Shown piece after piece: positions 34,696-43,341 of a stretch of DNA of 64,000 bases. Source of the DNA: Pseudomonas xantholysinigenes (GTDB lineage: Bacteria; Pseudomonadota; Gammaproteobacteria; Pseudomonadales; Pseudomonadaceae); the NCBI RefSeq assembly GCF_014268885.2, contig NZ_CP077095.1, positions 3,999,001 through 4,063,000 on the forward strand, read 5' to 3'. Under the pieces are notes generated by a model. The model was not told the DNA's origin and did no database searches. It saw only the letters and a list, made by a program, of their open reading frames with translations. The stretch's first letter is position 1, and each line of letters starts with the position of its first letter. The position numbers and the translations under genes were made by a program.

Positions 34696-35174
34696 GCTTG
34701 ATCCTGCCGCCAATGCTCCATGAACCAGCAACATTGATCCCCGCCGCTCAATTCGCCTATCAGCCCGCAGGCGGTACTGCTGTAGGAGGGTTCTTTTTCC
34801 CCATCACAAGGCCATCGCGGACAACCCCCATGCCATCTGCAATGTTTAGCCAACCGCGGAATGAAGGTTGCCATTCACTGCTTTAACCAACCTAACGGCC
34901 CATGTGAGTATCCAAGGCATGCCTCCCGTCCCGTTGATCGCCCGCCCGCTGCCCTCTCCTTCGCTGCCGAAGGCCCGGGCCCGTGCTGGCGAGAACCCGC
35001 TGGTGCACATCATTCTCGCCTTCTGGGCCCTGTGGCATTGCCGCCACGCGCGCCCACCAGATACTTCGCTCGCCACGCACTGAACCCGTGCCGGCCTTGT
35101 CGCCGGCCCTCCAGTATGACTGGCCGTGGCCTTCACGGCGGTCCTGTGCGCCCGTGGGCGCGAGCGAATCCACC
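34696..35174. other. Intergenic region upstream of the gamma-glutamylpolyamine synthetase-like gene
   Basis: About 480 bp lies between the divergent cassette and the glutamine-synthetase-like gene. It carries a candidate small frame (34919-35083) and an inverted stretch, tgccggccttgtcgccggc, about 85 bp before the next start. No promoter is obvious. The left third is the least G+C-rich part. Confidence 0.5.
34919..35083 (+). CDS. Possible 54-residue small membrane protein
   Basis: A frame from an ATG at 34919 to TGA at 35083 gives MPPVPLIARPLPSPSLPKAR..., then a hydrophobic segment (PLVHIILAFWALWHC) and a polar tail. Third codon positions are mostly G or C (about 80% by my count), as in real genes here. 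The ribosome-binding site is poor (AAGG touching the start). It precedes the glutamine-synthetase-like gene by about 90 bp. It may be real or chance. Confidence 0.35.
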   Translation: MPPVPLIARPLPSPSLPKARARAGENPLVHIILAFWALWHCRHARPPDTSLATH

Positions 35175-36539
35175 ATGCACTTTGCCTCCGCAGAGCAAGC
35201 CAGGCGTTTCCTGGCCGACAACCCTGATATCGACTTGATCGAACTGTTCATCCTCGACGCCAACGGCGTGCCGCGCGGCAAGCTGCTGCACCGCGACGAA
35301 TTACTGGCCGTGTACGAGAGCGGCCGGCCGTTGCCGAGCACCATCCTCGGCCTCACCGTCAACGGCGACGATGTGGAAAACTCCGGCCTGGTCTGGGATG
35401 TCGGCGATATCGACTGCCGCGCCTACCCCCTGGACGGCAGCCTGGTGCGCCTGCCCTGGCGCCGCGTGCCGACCGCCGCCGTGCAGGTCAGCATGCACCC
35501 CAGCGAGGGCCTGCCGGCCAGCGTGGCTGACCCGCGCCATGTGCTGCTGAAGGTCATCGACGCGCTCAAGGCCGATGGCTACCACCCGGTGATGGCCTGC
35601 GAGCTGGAGTTCTACCTGCTTGACCAGCAGCGCGATGCCCAGGGCCGCCCGCAACCGGCGCTGGACAGCGACGGCGCGCGCCCACGGGCCACCCAGGTCT
35701 ATGGGTTGCGCGAGCTGGAGCAGATCGAGCCGTTCCTCGCCGACCTCTACGCCGCCTGCAAGGCCCAGGGCATTCCGGCGCGCACGGCGATTTCCGAATA
35801 CGCTCCGGGCCAGGTGGAAATCACCCTGGAACACGGTGACGCCCTCGCCGCGATGGACCAGGCGGTACGCTACAAACGCCTGGTCAAAGGCGTGGCCAAT
35901 GCCCACGGCATGCAGGCCTGCTTCATGGCCAAGCCGTTCGCCCAGCTGGCCGGCACCGGCATGCACATGCACCTGAGCCTGGCGGACGCCGAGGGCCGCA
36001 ACCTGTTCGCCAGCGAGGACAAGGCTGGCACGCCATTGCTGCGTCAGGCGGTGGCCGGCATGCTGCGGCATCTGCATGAATCGCTGTTGCTGTTCTGCCC
36101 CAACGCCAACTCGTTCCGCCGCTTCCAGGCCAACAGCTATGCCCCGTTGGCGCCGACCTGGGGCGTCGACAACCGAACCGTCAGCCTGCGGGTACCAGGA
36201 GGCCCGGCCAACAGCCGCCATGTGGAACACCGTATCTGTGGCGCCGACGCCAACCCCTACCTGGCGGCCGCGGCCATTCTCGCGGCCAGCCATGCGGGGA
36301 TCCGCCAGCAGCTGGATCCCGGCGCGCCCGTGCAAGGCAATGGCTACGCCCAGGCCGGCGAACACCTGCCCACCGACTGGCTGACCGCCCTCGATGCCCT
36401 GGACCAGTCCAGCTGGGCCCGCGAGGCACTGGGCGAGGCTTTCCTCGCGATCTATCTGAAGGTCAAGCGCGCCGAGTACCGTCAGTTCACGGCCGAAGTC
36501 GGCGAACAGGACTGGCGCTGGTACCTGCACCAGGCCTGA
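35175..36539 (+). CDS. Glutamine synthetase family protein, gamma-glutamylpolyamine synthetase (PauA/PuuA type)
   Basis: This is a 454-residue glutamine-synthetase-fold ligase. It likely attaches glutamate to an amine such as putrescine with ATP, the first step of gamma-glutamylated polyamine breakdown. Motifs: PVMACELEFYL (metal-binding Glu), HMHLSLAD, the NSFRRF stretch, P-A-N-S-R-H-V-E-H-R (ATP/ammonia face) and GADANPYLAAA. The adenylylation-type Tyr region of GlnA is absent. The partner oxidoreductase 26 nt downstream supports the polyamine role. The true substrate among the several P. putida paralogues is not fixed. The ribosome-binding site at 35175 is weak. Confidence 0.85.
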   Translation: MHFASAEQARRFLADNPDIDLIELFILDANGVPRGKLLHRDELLAVYESGRPLPSTILGLTVNGDDVENSGLVWDVGDIDCRAYPLDGSLVRLPWRRVPTAAVQVSMHPSEGLPASVADPRHVLLKVIDALKADGYHPVMACELEFYLLDQQRDAQGRPQPALDSDGARPRATQVYGLRELEQIEPFLADLYAACKAQGIPARTAISEYAPGQVEITLEHGDALAAMDQAVRYKRLVKGVANAHGMQACFMAKPFAQLAGTGMHMHLSLADAEGRNLFASEDKAGTPLLRQAVAGMLRHLHESLLLFCPNANSFRRFQANSYAPLAPTWGVDNRTVSLRVPGGPANSRHVEHRICGADANPYLAAAAILAASHAGIRQQLDPGAPVQGNGYAQAGEHLPTDWLTALDALDQSSWAREALGEAFLAIYLKVKRAEYRQFTAEVGEQDWRWYLHQA

Positions 36540-36565
36540 GTCGCGCATTACAACAAGGAACACTC

Positions 36566-37873
36566 ATGAACGCAGCAGTGAACAACGGGCCGGCCCAACG
36601 CGCGCCGTCCTACTACAGCGCCACCCTCAACGACGACACGCTCTACCCCACCCTCAAGGGCACCGTGCAGGTGGATGTGGCGATCATCGGTGGCGGCTTC
36701 ACCGGCGTGGCCACCGCGGTGGAGCTGGCCGAACGTGGCCTGAAGGTCGCCATCGTCGAGACCCACCGTATCGGCTGGGGCGCCAGCGGGCGCAACGGCG
36801 GCCAAGTTACCGGCAGCCTGTCGGGCGACGAGGCAATGCGCACGCAGATGCGTGATCGGCTCGGCGCCGCGGTCGACGACTTCATTTGGCACCTGCGCTG
36901 GCGCGGGCACCAGATCATCGAGCAGCGCGTCGCGCGCTACGGCATCCAGTGCGATCTCAAGCACGGCCACCTGCATGCGGCGATGAAGCCTTCACACATG
37001 AATGAGCTGCGCGCCTTCGAAGCCGAGGCCCAGCGTCGCGGCATGGGCGACCAGGTGCAATTGCTCGACCGCGCCGCGGTGGCCAGCCACCTGCAGAGCC
37101 CGCTGTACCTCGGGGCACTGAAGAACCTGCGCAACCTGCACCTGCACCCGCTCAACCTGTGCCTGGGCGAGGCCCGTGCCGCCCATGAGCTCGGCGCGCT
37201 GATCTTCGAAAACTCCGAAGTGCTCGACATCGTCCACGGCCCGCGCCCCGCCGTGGTCACCGCCCACGGGCGGATCGAGGCACGCCAGGTGATGCTCGCC
37301 GGCGATGTCTACCACAAACTGGAAAAGCGTCAGCTCAAAGGCAAGATCTTCCCGGCCATGGGTGGCATCGTCACCACCGCGCCACTGGGCGAACTGGCCG
37401 AACAGATCAACCCCCAGGACCTGGCGGTGTACGACTGCCGCTTCGTCCTCGACTACTACCGCCTGACGGCCGACAAACGCCTGCTGTTCGGCGGTGGCGC
37501 CAACTATTCCGGGCGTGATTCCAGGGATATCGAAGCCGAACTGCGCCCATGCATCGAGCGCACCTTCCCGGCGCTCAAGGGCGTACCGATCGCGTTCCAG
37601 TGGAGCTGCGCCATGGGCATCGTGGTCAATCGCATCCCACAGCTGGGCAAGCTGTCGGACAACGTCTGGTACTGCCAGGGGTATTCCGGGCATGGCATCG
37701 CCACCAGCCACATCATGGGCGAGATCATGGCCGAGGCGCTGACCGGAACCTTGGAGCAGTTCGATACCTTCGCGGCGTGCAAGCACATCAAGGTGCCGAT
37801 GGGCGATGTGCTGGGCAATCCGCTGTTGGCGGCGGGGATGTGGTACTACCAGATGCTGGAAAAACTGCGCTGA
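36566..37873 (+). CDS. FAD-dependent oxidoreductase, gamma-glutamylputrescine oxidase-type (PauB/PuuB)
   Basis: This is a 435-residue DAO-fold flavoenzyme. The dinucleotide loop VAIIGGGFTGVATAVELAERG (about 39-59) and the GWGASGRNGGQV motif (about 71-82) that follows are characteristic of the gamma-glutamylamine oxidases. It likely oxidises the gamma-glutamylated amine made by the neighbouring ligase. AAGGAA lies 6 nt before the ATG. Both genes probably form one transcript. Confidence 0.87.
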   Translation: MNAAVNNGPAQRAPSYYSATLNDDTLYPTLKGTVQVDVAIIGGGFTGVATAVELAERGLKVAIVETHRIGWGASGRNGGQVTGSLSGDEAMRTQMRDRLGAAVDDFIWHLRWRGHQIIEQRVARYGIQCDLKHGHLHAAMKPSHMNELRAFEAEAQRRGMGDQVQLLDRAAVASHLQSPLYLGALKNLRNLHLHPLNLCLGEARAAHELGALIFENSEVLDIVHGPRPAVVTAHGRIEARQVMLAGDVYHKLEKRQLKGKIFPAMGGIVTTAPLGELAEQINPQDLAVYDCRFVLDYYRLTADKRLLFGGGANYSGRDSRDIEAELRPCIERTFPALKGVPIAFQWSCAMGIVVNRIPQLGKLSDNVWYCQGYSGHGIATSHIMGEIMAEALTGTLEQFDTFAACKHIKVPMGDVLGNPLLAAGMWYYQMLEKLR

Positions 37874-37877
37874 AGCA

Positions 37878-37932
37878 TTCGCGGGTAAACCCGCTCCCAC
37901 AAAGCCTATGTGGGAGCGGGTTTACCCGCGAA
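37878..37932. repeat. REPIN, near-perfect
   Basis: ttcgcgggtaaacccgctcccac and its exact inverse gtgggagcgggtttacccgcgaa are separated by 9 nt. It sits between the convergent oxidoreductase and fadD1 genes and could act as a shared 3' barrier. Confidence 0.9.
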
Positions 37933-37964
37933 GAGGCCAACAAGGCCAATAGCGTTGCAGAGGG

Positions 37965-39662
37965 TCAAGCGATCTTCTTCAGCCCTTGCTTCTTCAACTC
38001 TTCGTCACGCAACTCACGACGCAGGATCTTGCCGACGTTGGTTGTCGGCAGGGCATCGCGGAACTCGATGGCCTTGGGCACCTTGTAGCCGGTGACGTTG
38101 GCGCGCATATGCTCCATCACCTGTTCCTTGGTCACGGTCATGCCCGGCTTGACCACGATGAACACCTTGATCACTTCGCCCGACTTCTCGTCCGGAATGC
38201 CGATGGCCGCGCATTGCAACACGCCCGGCAAGGCCGCGAGTACGTCTTCGAGCTCGTTGGGGTAAACGTTGAAGCCCGAGACCAGGATCATGTCCTTCTT
38301 GCGATCGACGATGCGCATGTAGCCATCCGGCTGGATCAAGGCAATATCGCCGGTCTTCAGCCAGCCTTCGCTGTCGATGATCTCGGCGGTCGCTTCATCG
38401 CGCTGCCAATAGCCCTTCATCACCTGCGGGCCCTTCACGCACAGCTCACCGACCTCGCCCAGGGGCAGTTCCTGGCCGTTGTCGTCGATGATCTTGCACA
38501 GGGTGGACGGCACCGGGATGCCGATGGTGCCGACCTGGTTGGCCTCGGCCGGGTTCACCGCCGCTACCGGGCTGGTTTCGGTCATGCCGTAGCCTTCGCA
38601 GATAGCGCAGCCGGTGACCGCCTTCCAGCGCTCGGCCACGCTCAGTTGCAGGGCCATGCCGCCGGACAGGGTGATCTTCAGCGACGAGAAGTCGAGGTTG
38701 CGGAACGCTTCGTTGTTGCACAGCGCCACGAACAAGGTGTTCAGGCCGACGAAGCCGCTGAACTTCCACTTGCCCAGCTCCTTGACCATGGCCGGCAGGT
38801 CGCGCGGGTTGCTGATCAGCACGTTGTGGTTGCCGATCAGCATCATGGCCATGCAATGGAAGGTGAACGCGTAGATGTGGTACAGCGGCAACGGGGTGAT
38901 GAGGATCTCGCAGCCTTCGTGCAGGTTCGCCCCCATCAGCGCGCGGCACTGCAGCATGTTGGCCACCAGGTTGCGGTGGGTCAGCATCGCGCCCTTGGCC
39001 ACCCCGGTGGTTCCGCCGGTGTACTGCAGCACGGCAACGTCGTTGGGCTGCGGGTTGGCCTCGGTGACTGCCCCGCCCTTGCCCAGCGCCAGCGCGTCGT
39101 TGAAGCGCACGGCACCCGGCAGGTTGTAGGCCGGGACCATTTTCTTCACGTATTTGATCACGCTGTTGATCAACAGGCGCTTGAGCGGTGGCAACAGGTC
39201 GGCCACTTCGGTGACAATAACGTGTTTGACCTGGGTCTTGGGCACGACCTTTTCCGCCAGGTGCGCCATGTTGGCCAGGCATACCAGGGCCTTGGCCCCG
39301 GAGTCGTTGAACTGATGCTCAAGCTCGCGGGCGGTGTACAGCGGGTTGGTGTTGACCACGATCAGCCCGGCACGCATGGCGCCGAACACCGCGACCGGGT
39401 ATTGCAGGACGTTGGGCAGTTGCACGGCGATGCGATCGCCAGGCTTGAGGTCGGTGTGCTGTTGCAGCCAGGCGGCGAAGGCGCCGGACAAGGCATACAG
39501 CTCGCCGTAGGTGATGGTCTTGCCCAGGTTGCTAAAGGCCGGTTTGTCGGCAAAGCGTTGGCAGGATTGCTTGAGCACCGCCTGGATATTGGGGAATTCG
39601 TCAGGATTGATTTCCGCCGTAATTCCGGCTGGGTACTTATCCTTCCAAAAATGTTCGATCAT
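37965..39662 (-). CDS. fadD1: Long-chain fatty acid-CoA ligase FadD1
   Basis: This is a 565-residue acyl-CoA synthetase that activates fatty acids with ATP and CoA for beta-oxidation. The AMP-binding motif YTGGTTGVAKGA (about 212-223) is intact, as are EGYGMTETSP and the FACS signature (GWLKTGDIA...RIVDRKKDMI). AAGGAGC lies 9 nt upstream of the ATG at 39662. A second paralogue, fadD2, lies upstream in the same direction; the pair is the fadD1/fadD2 arrangement of fluorescent pseudomonads. Confidence 0.93.
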   Translation of the reverse strand: MIEHFWKDKYPAGITAEINPDEFPNIQAVLKQSCQRFADKPAFSNLGKTITYGELYALSGAFAAWLQQHTDLKPGDRIAVQLPNVLQYPVAVFGAMRAGLIVVNTNPLYTARELEHQFNDSGAKALVCLANMAHLAEKVVPKTQVKHVIVTEVADLLPPLKRLLINSVIKYVKKMVPAYNLPGAVRFNDALALGKGGAVTEANPQPNDVAVLQYTGGTTGVAKGAMLTHRNLVANMLQCRALMGANLHEGCEILITPLPLYHIYAFTFHCMAMMLIGNHNVLISNPRDLPAMVKELGKWKFSGFVGLNTLFVALCNNEAFRNLDFSSLKITLSGGMALQLSVAERWKAVTGCAICEGYGMTETSPVAAVNPAEANQVGTIGIPVPSTLCKIIDDNGQELPLGEVGELCVKGPQVMKGYWQRDEATAEIIDSEGWLKTGDIALIQPDGYMRIVDRKKDMILVSGFNVYPNELEDVLAALPGVLQCAAIGIPDEKSGEVIKVFIVVKPGMTVTKEQVMEHMRANVTGYKVPKAIEFRDALPTTNVGKILRRELRDEELKKQGLKKIA

Positions 39663-39959
39663 GGAAGCCCGCTCCTTCAGCAACAGCGAATTCGGTACGC
39701 GTCGATGCGCTTATTATTGATATGGGATGACGGTTCATTGCAAACCGGATCATCTGAAAGCGCGCCGAGAGTAACAGCTTTGCCAGGGGTCGCCTAGAGG
39801 CCAAAGCGGCCCACACGGTCACAAAAATGACTCAAAGAAGAATACAGGTCATTTTTAGAGTATTTGTACAAAATGTCGCGAATCCAGCTGAAAACCCTGT
39901 GCTAGAGCTGTCCTTATTCAGCCATGGGCGCGGCGTCGCGCCGCCCCCATGGCATGCAG
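39663..39959. promoter_or_regulatory. fadD1 upstream region with two inverted repeats
   Basis: This 297-bp region separates fadD2 and fadD1. AAAAATGAC (39823-39831) and GTCATTTTT (39848-39856) form an inverted repeat in an A+T-rich island that may hold a promoter. GCCATGGGCGCGGCG-TCG-CGCCGCCCCCATGGC (39921-39953) can fold into a strong hairpin just after fadD2; it has no T-run. A classic PsrA or FadR box was not recognised. Confidence 0.45.
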
Positions 39960-41648
39960 TCAGGCGATGTCCCGTAGCTCACGCCTGAGGATCTTGCCCA
40001 CCGGCGTCATCGGCAACGACTCACGCAGCACGATGTGCTTGGGCACCTTGTAGCCGGTGAAGTTGGCCTTGCAGAAGGCCTTGAGCTCATCGACGCTGAC
40101 CCCGCCCGCACGCGGTACCACGAACAGCTTCACCGCCTCGCCGGAACGCTCGTCGGGCACACCGATGGCCGCGCAACTGGCCACTTGCGGGTGGCTCATC
40201 ACGACATCCTCGATCTCGTTGGGGTACACATTGAAACCCGAGACGATGATCATGTCCTTCTTGCGGTCGACGATCCGGGTAAAGCCATCCGGGTCGATCA
40301 CCGCGATATCGCCGGTCTTGAACCAGCCCTCGGCGTCCAGCGCCTGGGCCGTGGCCTCGGGCTGGCGCCAATAGCCCTTCATCACCTGCGGCCCTTGGAT
40401 GCACAGTTCACCGCGTTCGCCCACGGGCTGCTCGTTGCCCTCGTCGTCGATCACCTTGAACGCGGTACCCGGTACCGGGATGCCCACCGTGCCCAGGCGC
40501 GCCAACTGCCCGTAGGGGTTGGTGCTGGCCACCGGTGACGTTTCGGTAAGTCCGTAGCCTTCGACGATGCGACAGCCCGTGAGCGCTTCCCAGCGCTCGG
40601 CGGTGGCCTTGACCAACGCGGTGCCACCGGAGTTGGTGACCTTGAGCGCCGAGAAGTCCAGCGCCTTGAAGCCTGGGTGGTCCATCAGCGCGACGAACAA
40701 CGTGTTCAACCCCAGCAGCGCCGAGAAGCGCCACTTGCCCAGTTCCTTGATGAAACCTGGAATATCCCTCGGGTTGGTGATAAGCACGTTGTGGTTGCCG
40801 GTGACCATCATGCACATGCAGTTCGCGGTGAAGGCATAGATGTGGTACAGCGGCAACGGCGCGATCATCACCTCCTGCCCTTCCTTGATCAATGGCTGGC
40901 CGTCAGGGCCATGCTGGCCGAAGCACGCCAGCACCTGGAGCATATTGGCCACCAGGTTGCCGTGGCTGAGCATGGCGCCCTTGGCCAGGCCCGTGGTGCC
41001 GCCGGTGTACTGCAGCACAGCGACGTCATCGTGCATCTGTGGTACCGGCGTGTGCAGCAGCCCGCGCCCCTGGCGCAGCACCTGCTTGAACGACACGGCC
41101 TGGGGCAACTGATAGGCGGGCACCATCTTCTTCAGCTTGTCGACCACGGTATTCACCAGCCAGCCCTTGGCCGCCGGCAACAGATCGCCCATCTTCGCTT
41201 CGATCAGGTATTCGATGCCGGTGTCCGGCAACACCTCCTGCACACGCTTGCCGAACATGTTGAGGAACACCAGCGCACGGGCACCGGAATCCTTGAATTG
41301 GTGGCGCATCTCGCGCTCGGTGTACAGCGGGTTGGTGTTGACCACCACCAAGCCGGCGCGCATGGCACCGAACACCGCGATGGGGTATTGCAGGACATTG
41401 GGCATCTGCACCGCGATGCGATCACCCGGTTGCAGATCGGTGTGCTGCTGCAACCAGGCGGCGAAGGCTGCCGAATGGCGATCCAGCTCAGCGTAGCTGA
41501 GGGTCACGCCCAGGTTGCTGAACGCCGGGCGATCGGCAAAGCGCTTGCAGGAGCGCTCGAAGACGTCGACGACGGACCTGTATGCATTCATGTCAATGGT
41601 GGAAGGCACGCCCGCCGGGCGCTTGTCATTCCAGAAATCGGCTTGCAT
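39960..41648 (-). CDS. fadD2: Long-chain fatty acid-CoA ligase FadD2
   Basis: This is a 562-residue acyl-CoA synthetase, paralogous to FadD1 over its full length. The motifs YTGGTTGLAKGAM, EGYGLTETSP and GWFKTGDIA...RIVDRKKDMI are intact. The two enzymes probably differ in chain-length preference or conditions. AGAGGAA lies about 10 nt before the ATG at 41648. Confidence 0.93.
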   Translation of the reverse strand: MQADFWNDKRPAGVPSTIDMNAYRSVVDVFERSCKRFADRPAFSNLGVTLSYAELDRHSAAFAAWLQQHTDLQPGDRIAVQMPNVLQYPIAVFGAMRAGLVVVNTNPLYTEREMRHQFKDSGARALVFLNMFGKRVQEVLPDTGIEYLIEAKMGDLLPAAKGWLVNTVVDKLKKMVPAYQLPQAVSFKQVLRQGRGLLHTPVPQMHDDVAVLQYTGGTTGLAKGAMLSHGNLVANMLQVLACFGQHGPDGQPLIKEGQEVMIAPLPLYHIYAFTANCMCMMVTGNHNVLITNPRDIPGFIKELGKWRFSALLGLNTLFVALMDHPGFKALDFSALKVTNSGGTALVKATAERWEALTGCRIVEGYGLTETSPVASTNPYGQLARLGTVGIPVPGTAFKVIDDEGNEQPVGERGELCIQGPQVMKGYWRQPEATAQALDAEGWFKTGDIAVIDPDGFTRIVDRKKDMIIVSGFNVYPNEIEDVVMSHPQVASCAAIGVPDERSGEAVKLFVVPRAGGVSVDELKAFCKANFTGYKVPKHIVLRESLPMTPVGKILRRELRDIA

Positions 41649-41849
41649 TTATTGTTGTTCCTCTGCCGGGACCGTCCCTGACCTGATCGCCTGATGGCGA
41701 AAAGGCGTTCAGCCGACGTTAGCAGTAATGCCGGAGGTGGCAAATACGCCAAGTGCCGCCATTAACATTGTGAATCTCTTTTCTGCCCTTCCTGCAATTG
41801 CCCGCTTTGCGCATACACTGTTGGCAACCCCAGCGCGCAAGGACCCGCC

Positions 41850-42794
41850 ATGCCCCATGACGCCTTCTGGCTGCCCGCCAGCGAGCACTGCAGCCTGTAC
41901 GTGCACCAATGGCTGCCGGCCACGCCGGTCAAGGCCGTGGTGCTGCTGGCCCATGGCATGGCCGAGCACGCCGGGCGCTACCAGCGCCTGGGCCATGCGC
42001 TCAACACCGCCGGATTCGCCCTGTTCGCCCCCGACCTGCGCGGCCATGGCCGCACCGCCGAGCTGGGCAGCCTGGGCTTGTTCGCCCGGCACAATGGCTG
42101 GAATGCCGTAGTCAATGACCTGGGCCTGCTGGCCCAGCACATCGGCCAGCAGTTTCCCGGCACGCCGTTGTTCCTGTTCGGCCACAGCATGGGCAGCTAC
42201 ATCGCCCAGGCCTACCTGCTGCACCACAGCGCCAGCCTGCAAGGGGCGATACTCAGCGGCTCCAACTTCCAGCCCGCCGTGCTGTACCGCACGGCGCGCC
42301 TGATCGCCCGGCTCGAAGCCTGGCGCCAGGGGCCCCTGGGCAAGAGCGCGCTGATCGACTGGCTGTCGTTCGGCTCGTTCAACAAGGCGTTCAAGCCCAA
42401 CCGTACCGCATTCGACTGGCTCAGCCGCGATGCCGCCGAGGTGGACAAGTACATCGCCGATCCGCTGTGTGGCTTTCGCTGCAGCAACCAATTGTGGCTC
42501 GACCTGCTCCAGGGCCTGGCGCAAATCAGCCAACCCCGGCACCTGGCGCAGATCGATCCGAACCTGCCGTTGCTGGTAATTGGCGGTGAATGTGATCCGG
42601 TGAGTGCCGGCAAGCGTCTCACCGATCTGGCCGACGCCCTGCGCGCGACCGGCAACCGTCATGTACAGTTGCGCCTTTACCCCGGTGCACGGCACGAAGT
42701 GCTCAACGAAACCCATCGCGACGAGGTCACCGCCGACATCATCGGCTGGCTGGAGCAGGCGCTGGCCCTTGGCCGCCCTGCCCGCAGCGAATGA
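41850..42794 (+). CDS. Alpha/beta hydrolase, monoacylglycerol lipase-like (serine aminopeptidase S33 type)
   Basis: This is a 314-residue hydrolase: oxyanion motif AHGMAEH (34-40), DLRGHGRT, nucleophile elbow G-H-S113-M-G-S, acid region GGECDPVSAGK, and catalytic His in YPGARHEVLNE. It resembles bacterial monoacylglycerol lipases and lysophospholipases, which fits its place between the fatty-acid ligases and phaJ. AAGGA is 7 nt before the ATG. It is divergent from fadD2. Confidence 0.87.
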   Translation: MPHDAFWLPASEHCSLYVHQWLPATPVKAVVLLAHGMAEHAGRYQRLGHALNTAGFALFAPDLRGHGRTAELGSLGLFARHNGWNAVVNDLGLLAQHIGQQFPGTPLFLFGHSMGSYIAQAYLLHHSASLQGAILSGSNFQPAVLYRTARLIARLEAWRQGPLGKSALIDWLSFGSFNKAFKPNRTAFDWLSRDAAEVDKYIADPLCGFRCSNQLWLDLLQGLAQISQPRHLAQIDPNLPLLVIGGECDPVSAGKRLTDLADALRATGNRHVQLRLYPGARHEVLNETHRDEVTADIIGWLEQALALGRPARSE

Positions 42795-42829
42795 TAGGCG
42801 CCCTCGCCCGCCCCACAAGGAAGCCCCTG

Positions 42830-43300
42830 ATGACCCAGGTCAGCAATACCCCTTACGAAGCGCTCGAAGTCGGCCAGAAAGCTGAATACCAGAAGTCCGT
42901 GGCAGAACGCGACATCCAGTTGTTCGCCGCCATGTCCGGTGACCACAACCCGGTGCACCTGGATGCCGAGTTCGCCGCCAAGAGCATGTTCAAGGAGCGT
43001 ATTGCCCACGGCATGTTCAGCGGCGCGCTGATCAGCGCCGCGGTAGCCTGCACCCTGCCGGGCCCCGGCACCATCTACCTGGGCCAGCAGATGAGCTTCC
43101 AGAAGCCGGTGAAGATCGGCGACACCCTGACCGTGCGCCTGGAAATCCTCGAGAAACTGCCCAAGTTCAAGGTACGCATCGCCACCAACGTGTACAACCA
43201 GAACGACGAGCTGGTGGTCGCTGGCGAAGCCGAGATCCTCGCGCCACGCAAGCTGCAGACCGTCGAGCTGGTGAGCCCGCCGAATTTCGTCGCCAGCTGA
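42830..43300 (+). CDS. phaJ1: (R)-specific enoyl-CoA hydratase, PhaJ1 type (MaoC hot-dog fold)
   Basis: This is a 156-residue MaoC-like hydratase. The catalytic pair is Asp38 and His43 in the signature GDHNPVH (37-43), and HGMFSG is present. It converts trans-2-enoyl-CoA from beta-oxidation to (R)-3-hydroxyacyl-CoA, the substrate of PHA synthase. Its length and neighbourhood match PhaJ1 of P. putida. AAGGAAG lies about 8 nt before the ATG at 42830. The upstream hydrolase stop is 36 nt away. Confidence 0.87.
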   Translation: MTQVSNTPYEALEVGQKAEYQKSVAERDIQLFAAMSGDHNPVHLDAEFAAKSMFKERIAHGMFSGALISAAVACTLPGPGTIYLGQQMSFQKPVKIGDTLTVRLEILEKLPKFKVRIATNVYNQNDELVVAGEAEILAPRKLQTVELVSPPNFVAS

Positions 43301-43307
43301 CCGACCC

Positions 43308-43330
43308 CATCGCGGGGCAAACCCGCGATG
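43308..43330. terminator. Hairpin between phaJ1 and the sigma factor gene
   Basis: CATCGCGGG-GCAAA-CCCGCGATG is a perfect 9-bp stem in the gap between convergent genes. It is REP-like and could end either transcript; no T-run is present. Confidence 0.5.
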
Positions 43331-43341
43331 CATTCAAACGT

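Noticed and set aside
38446..39282. Alternative minus-strand frame within fadD1
   Set aside because: Shifted shadow of the real frame with Gly/Arg/Gln-rich composition; the FadD motifs lie in the chosen frame.
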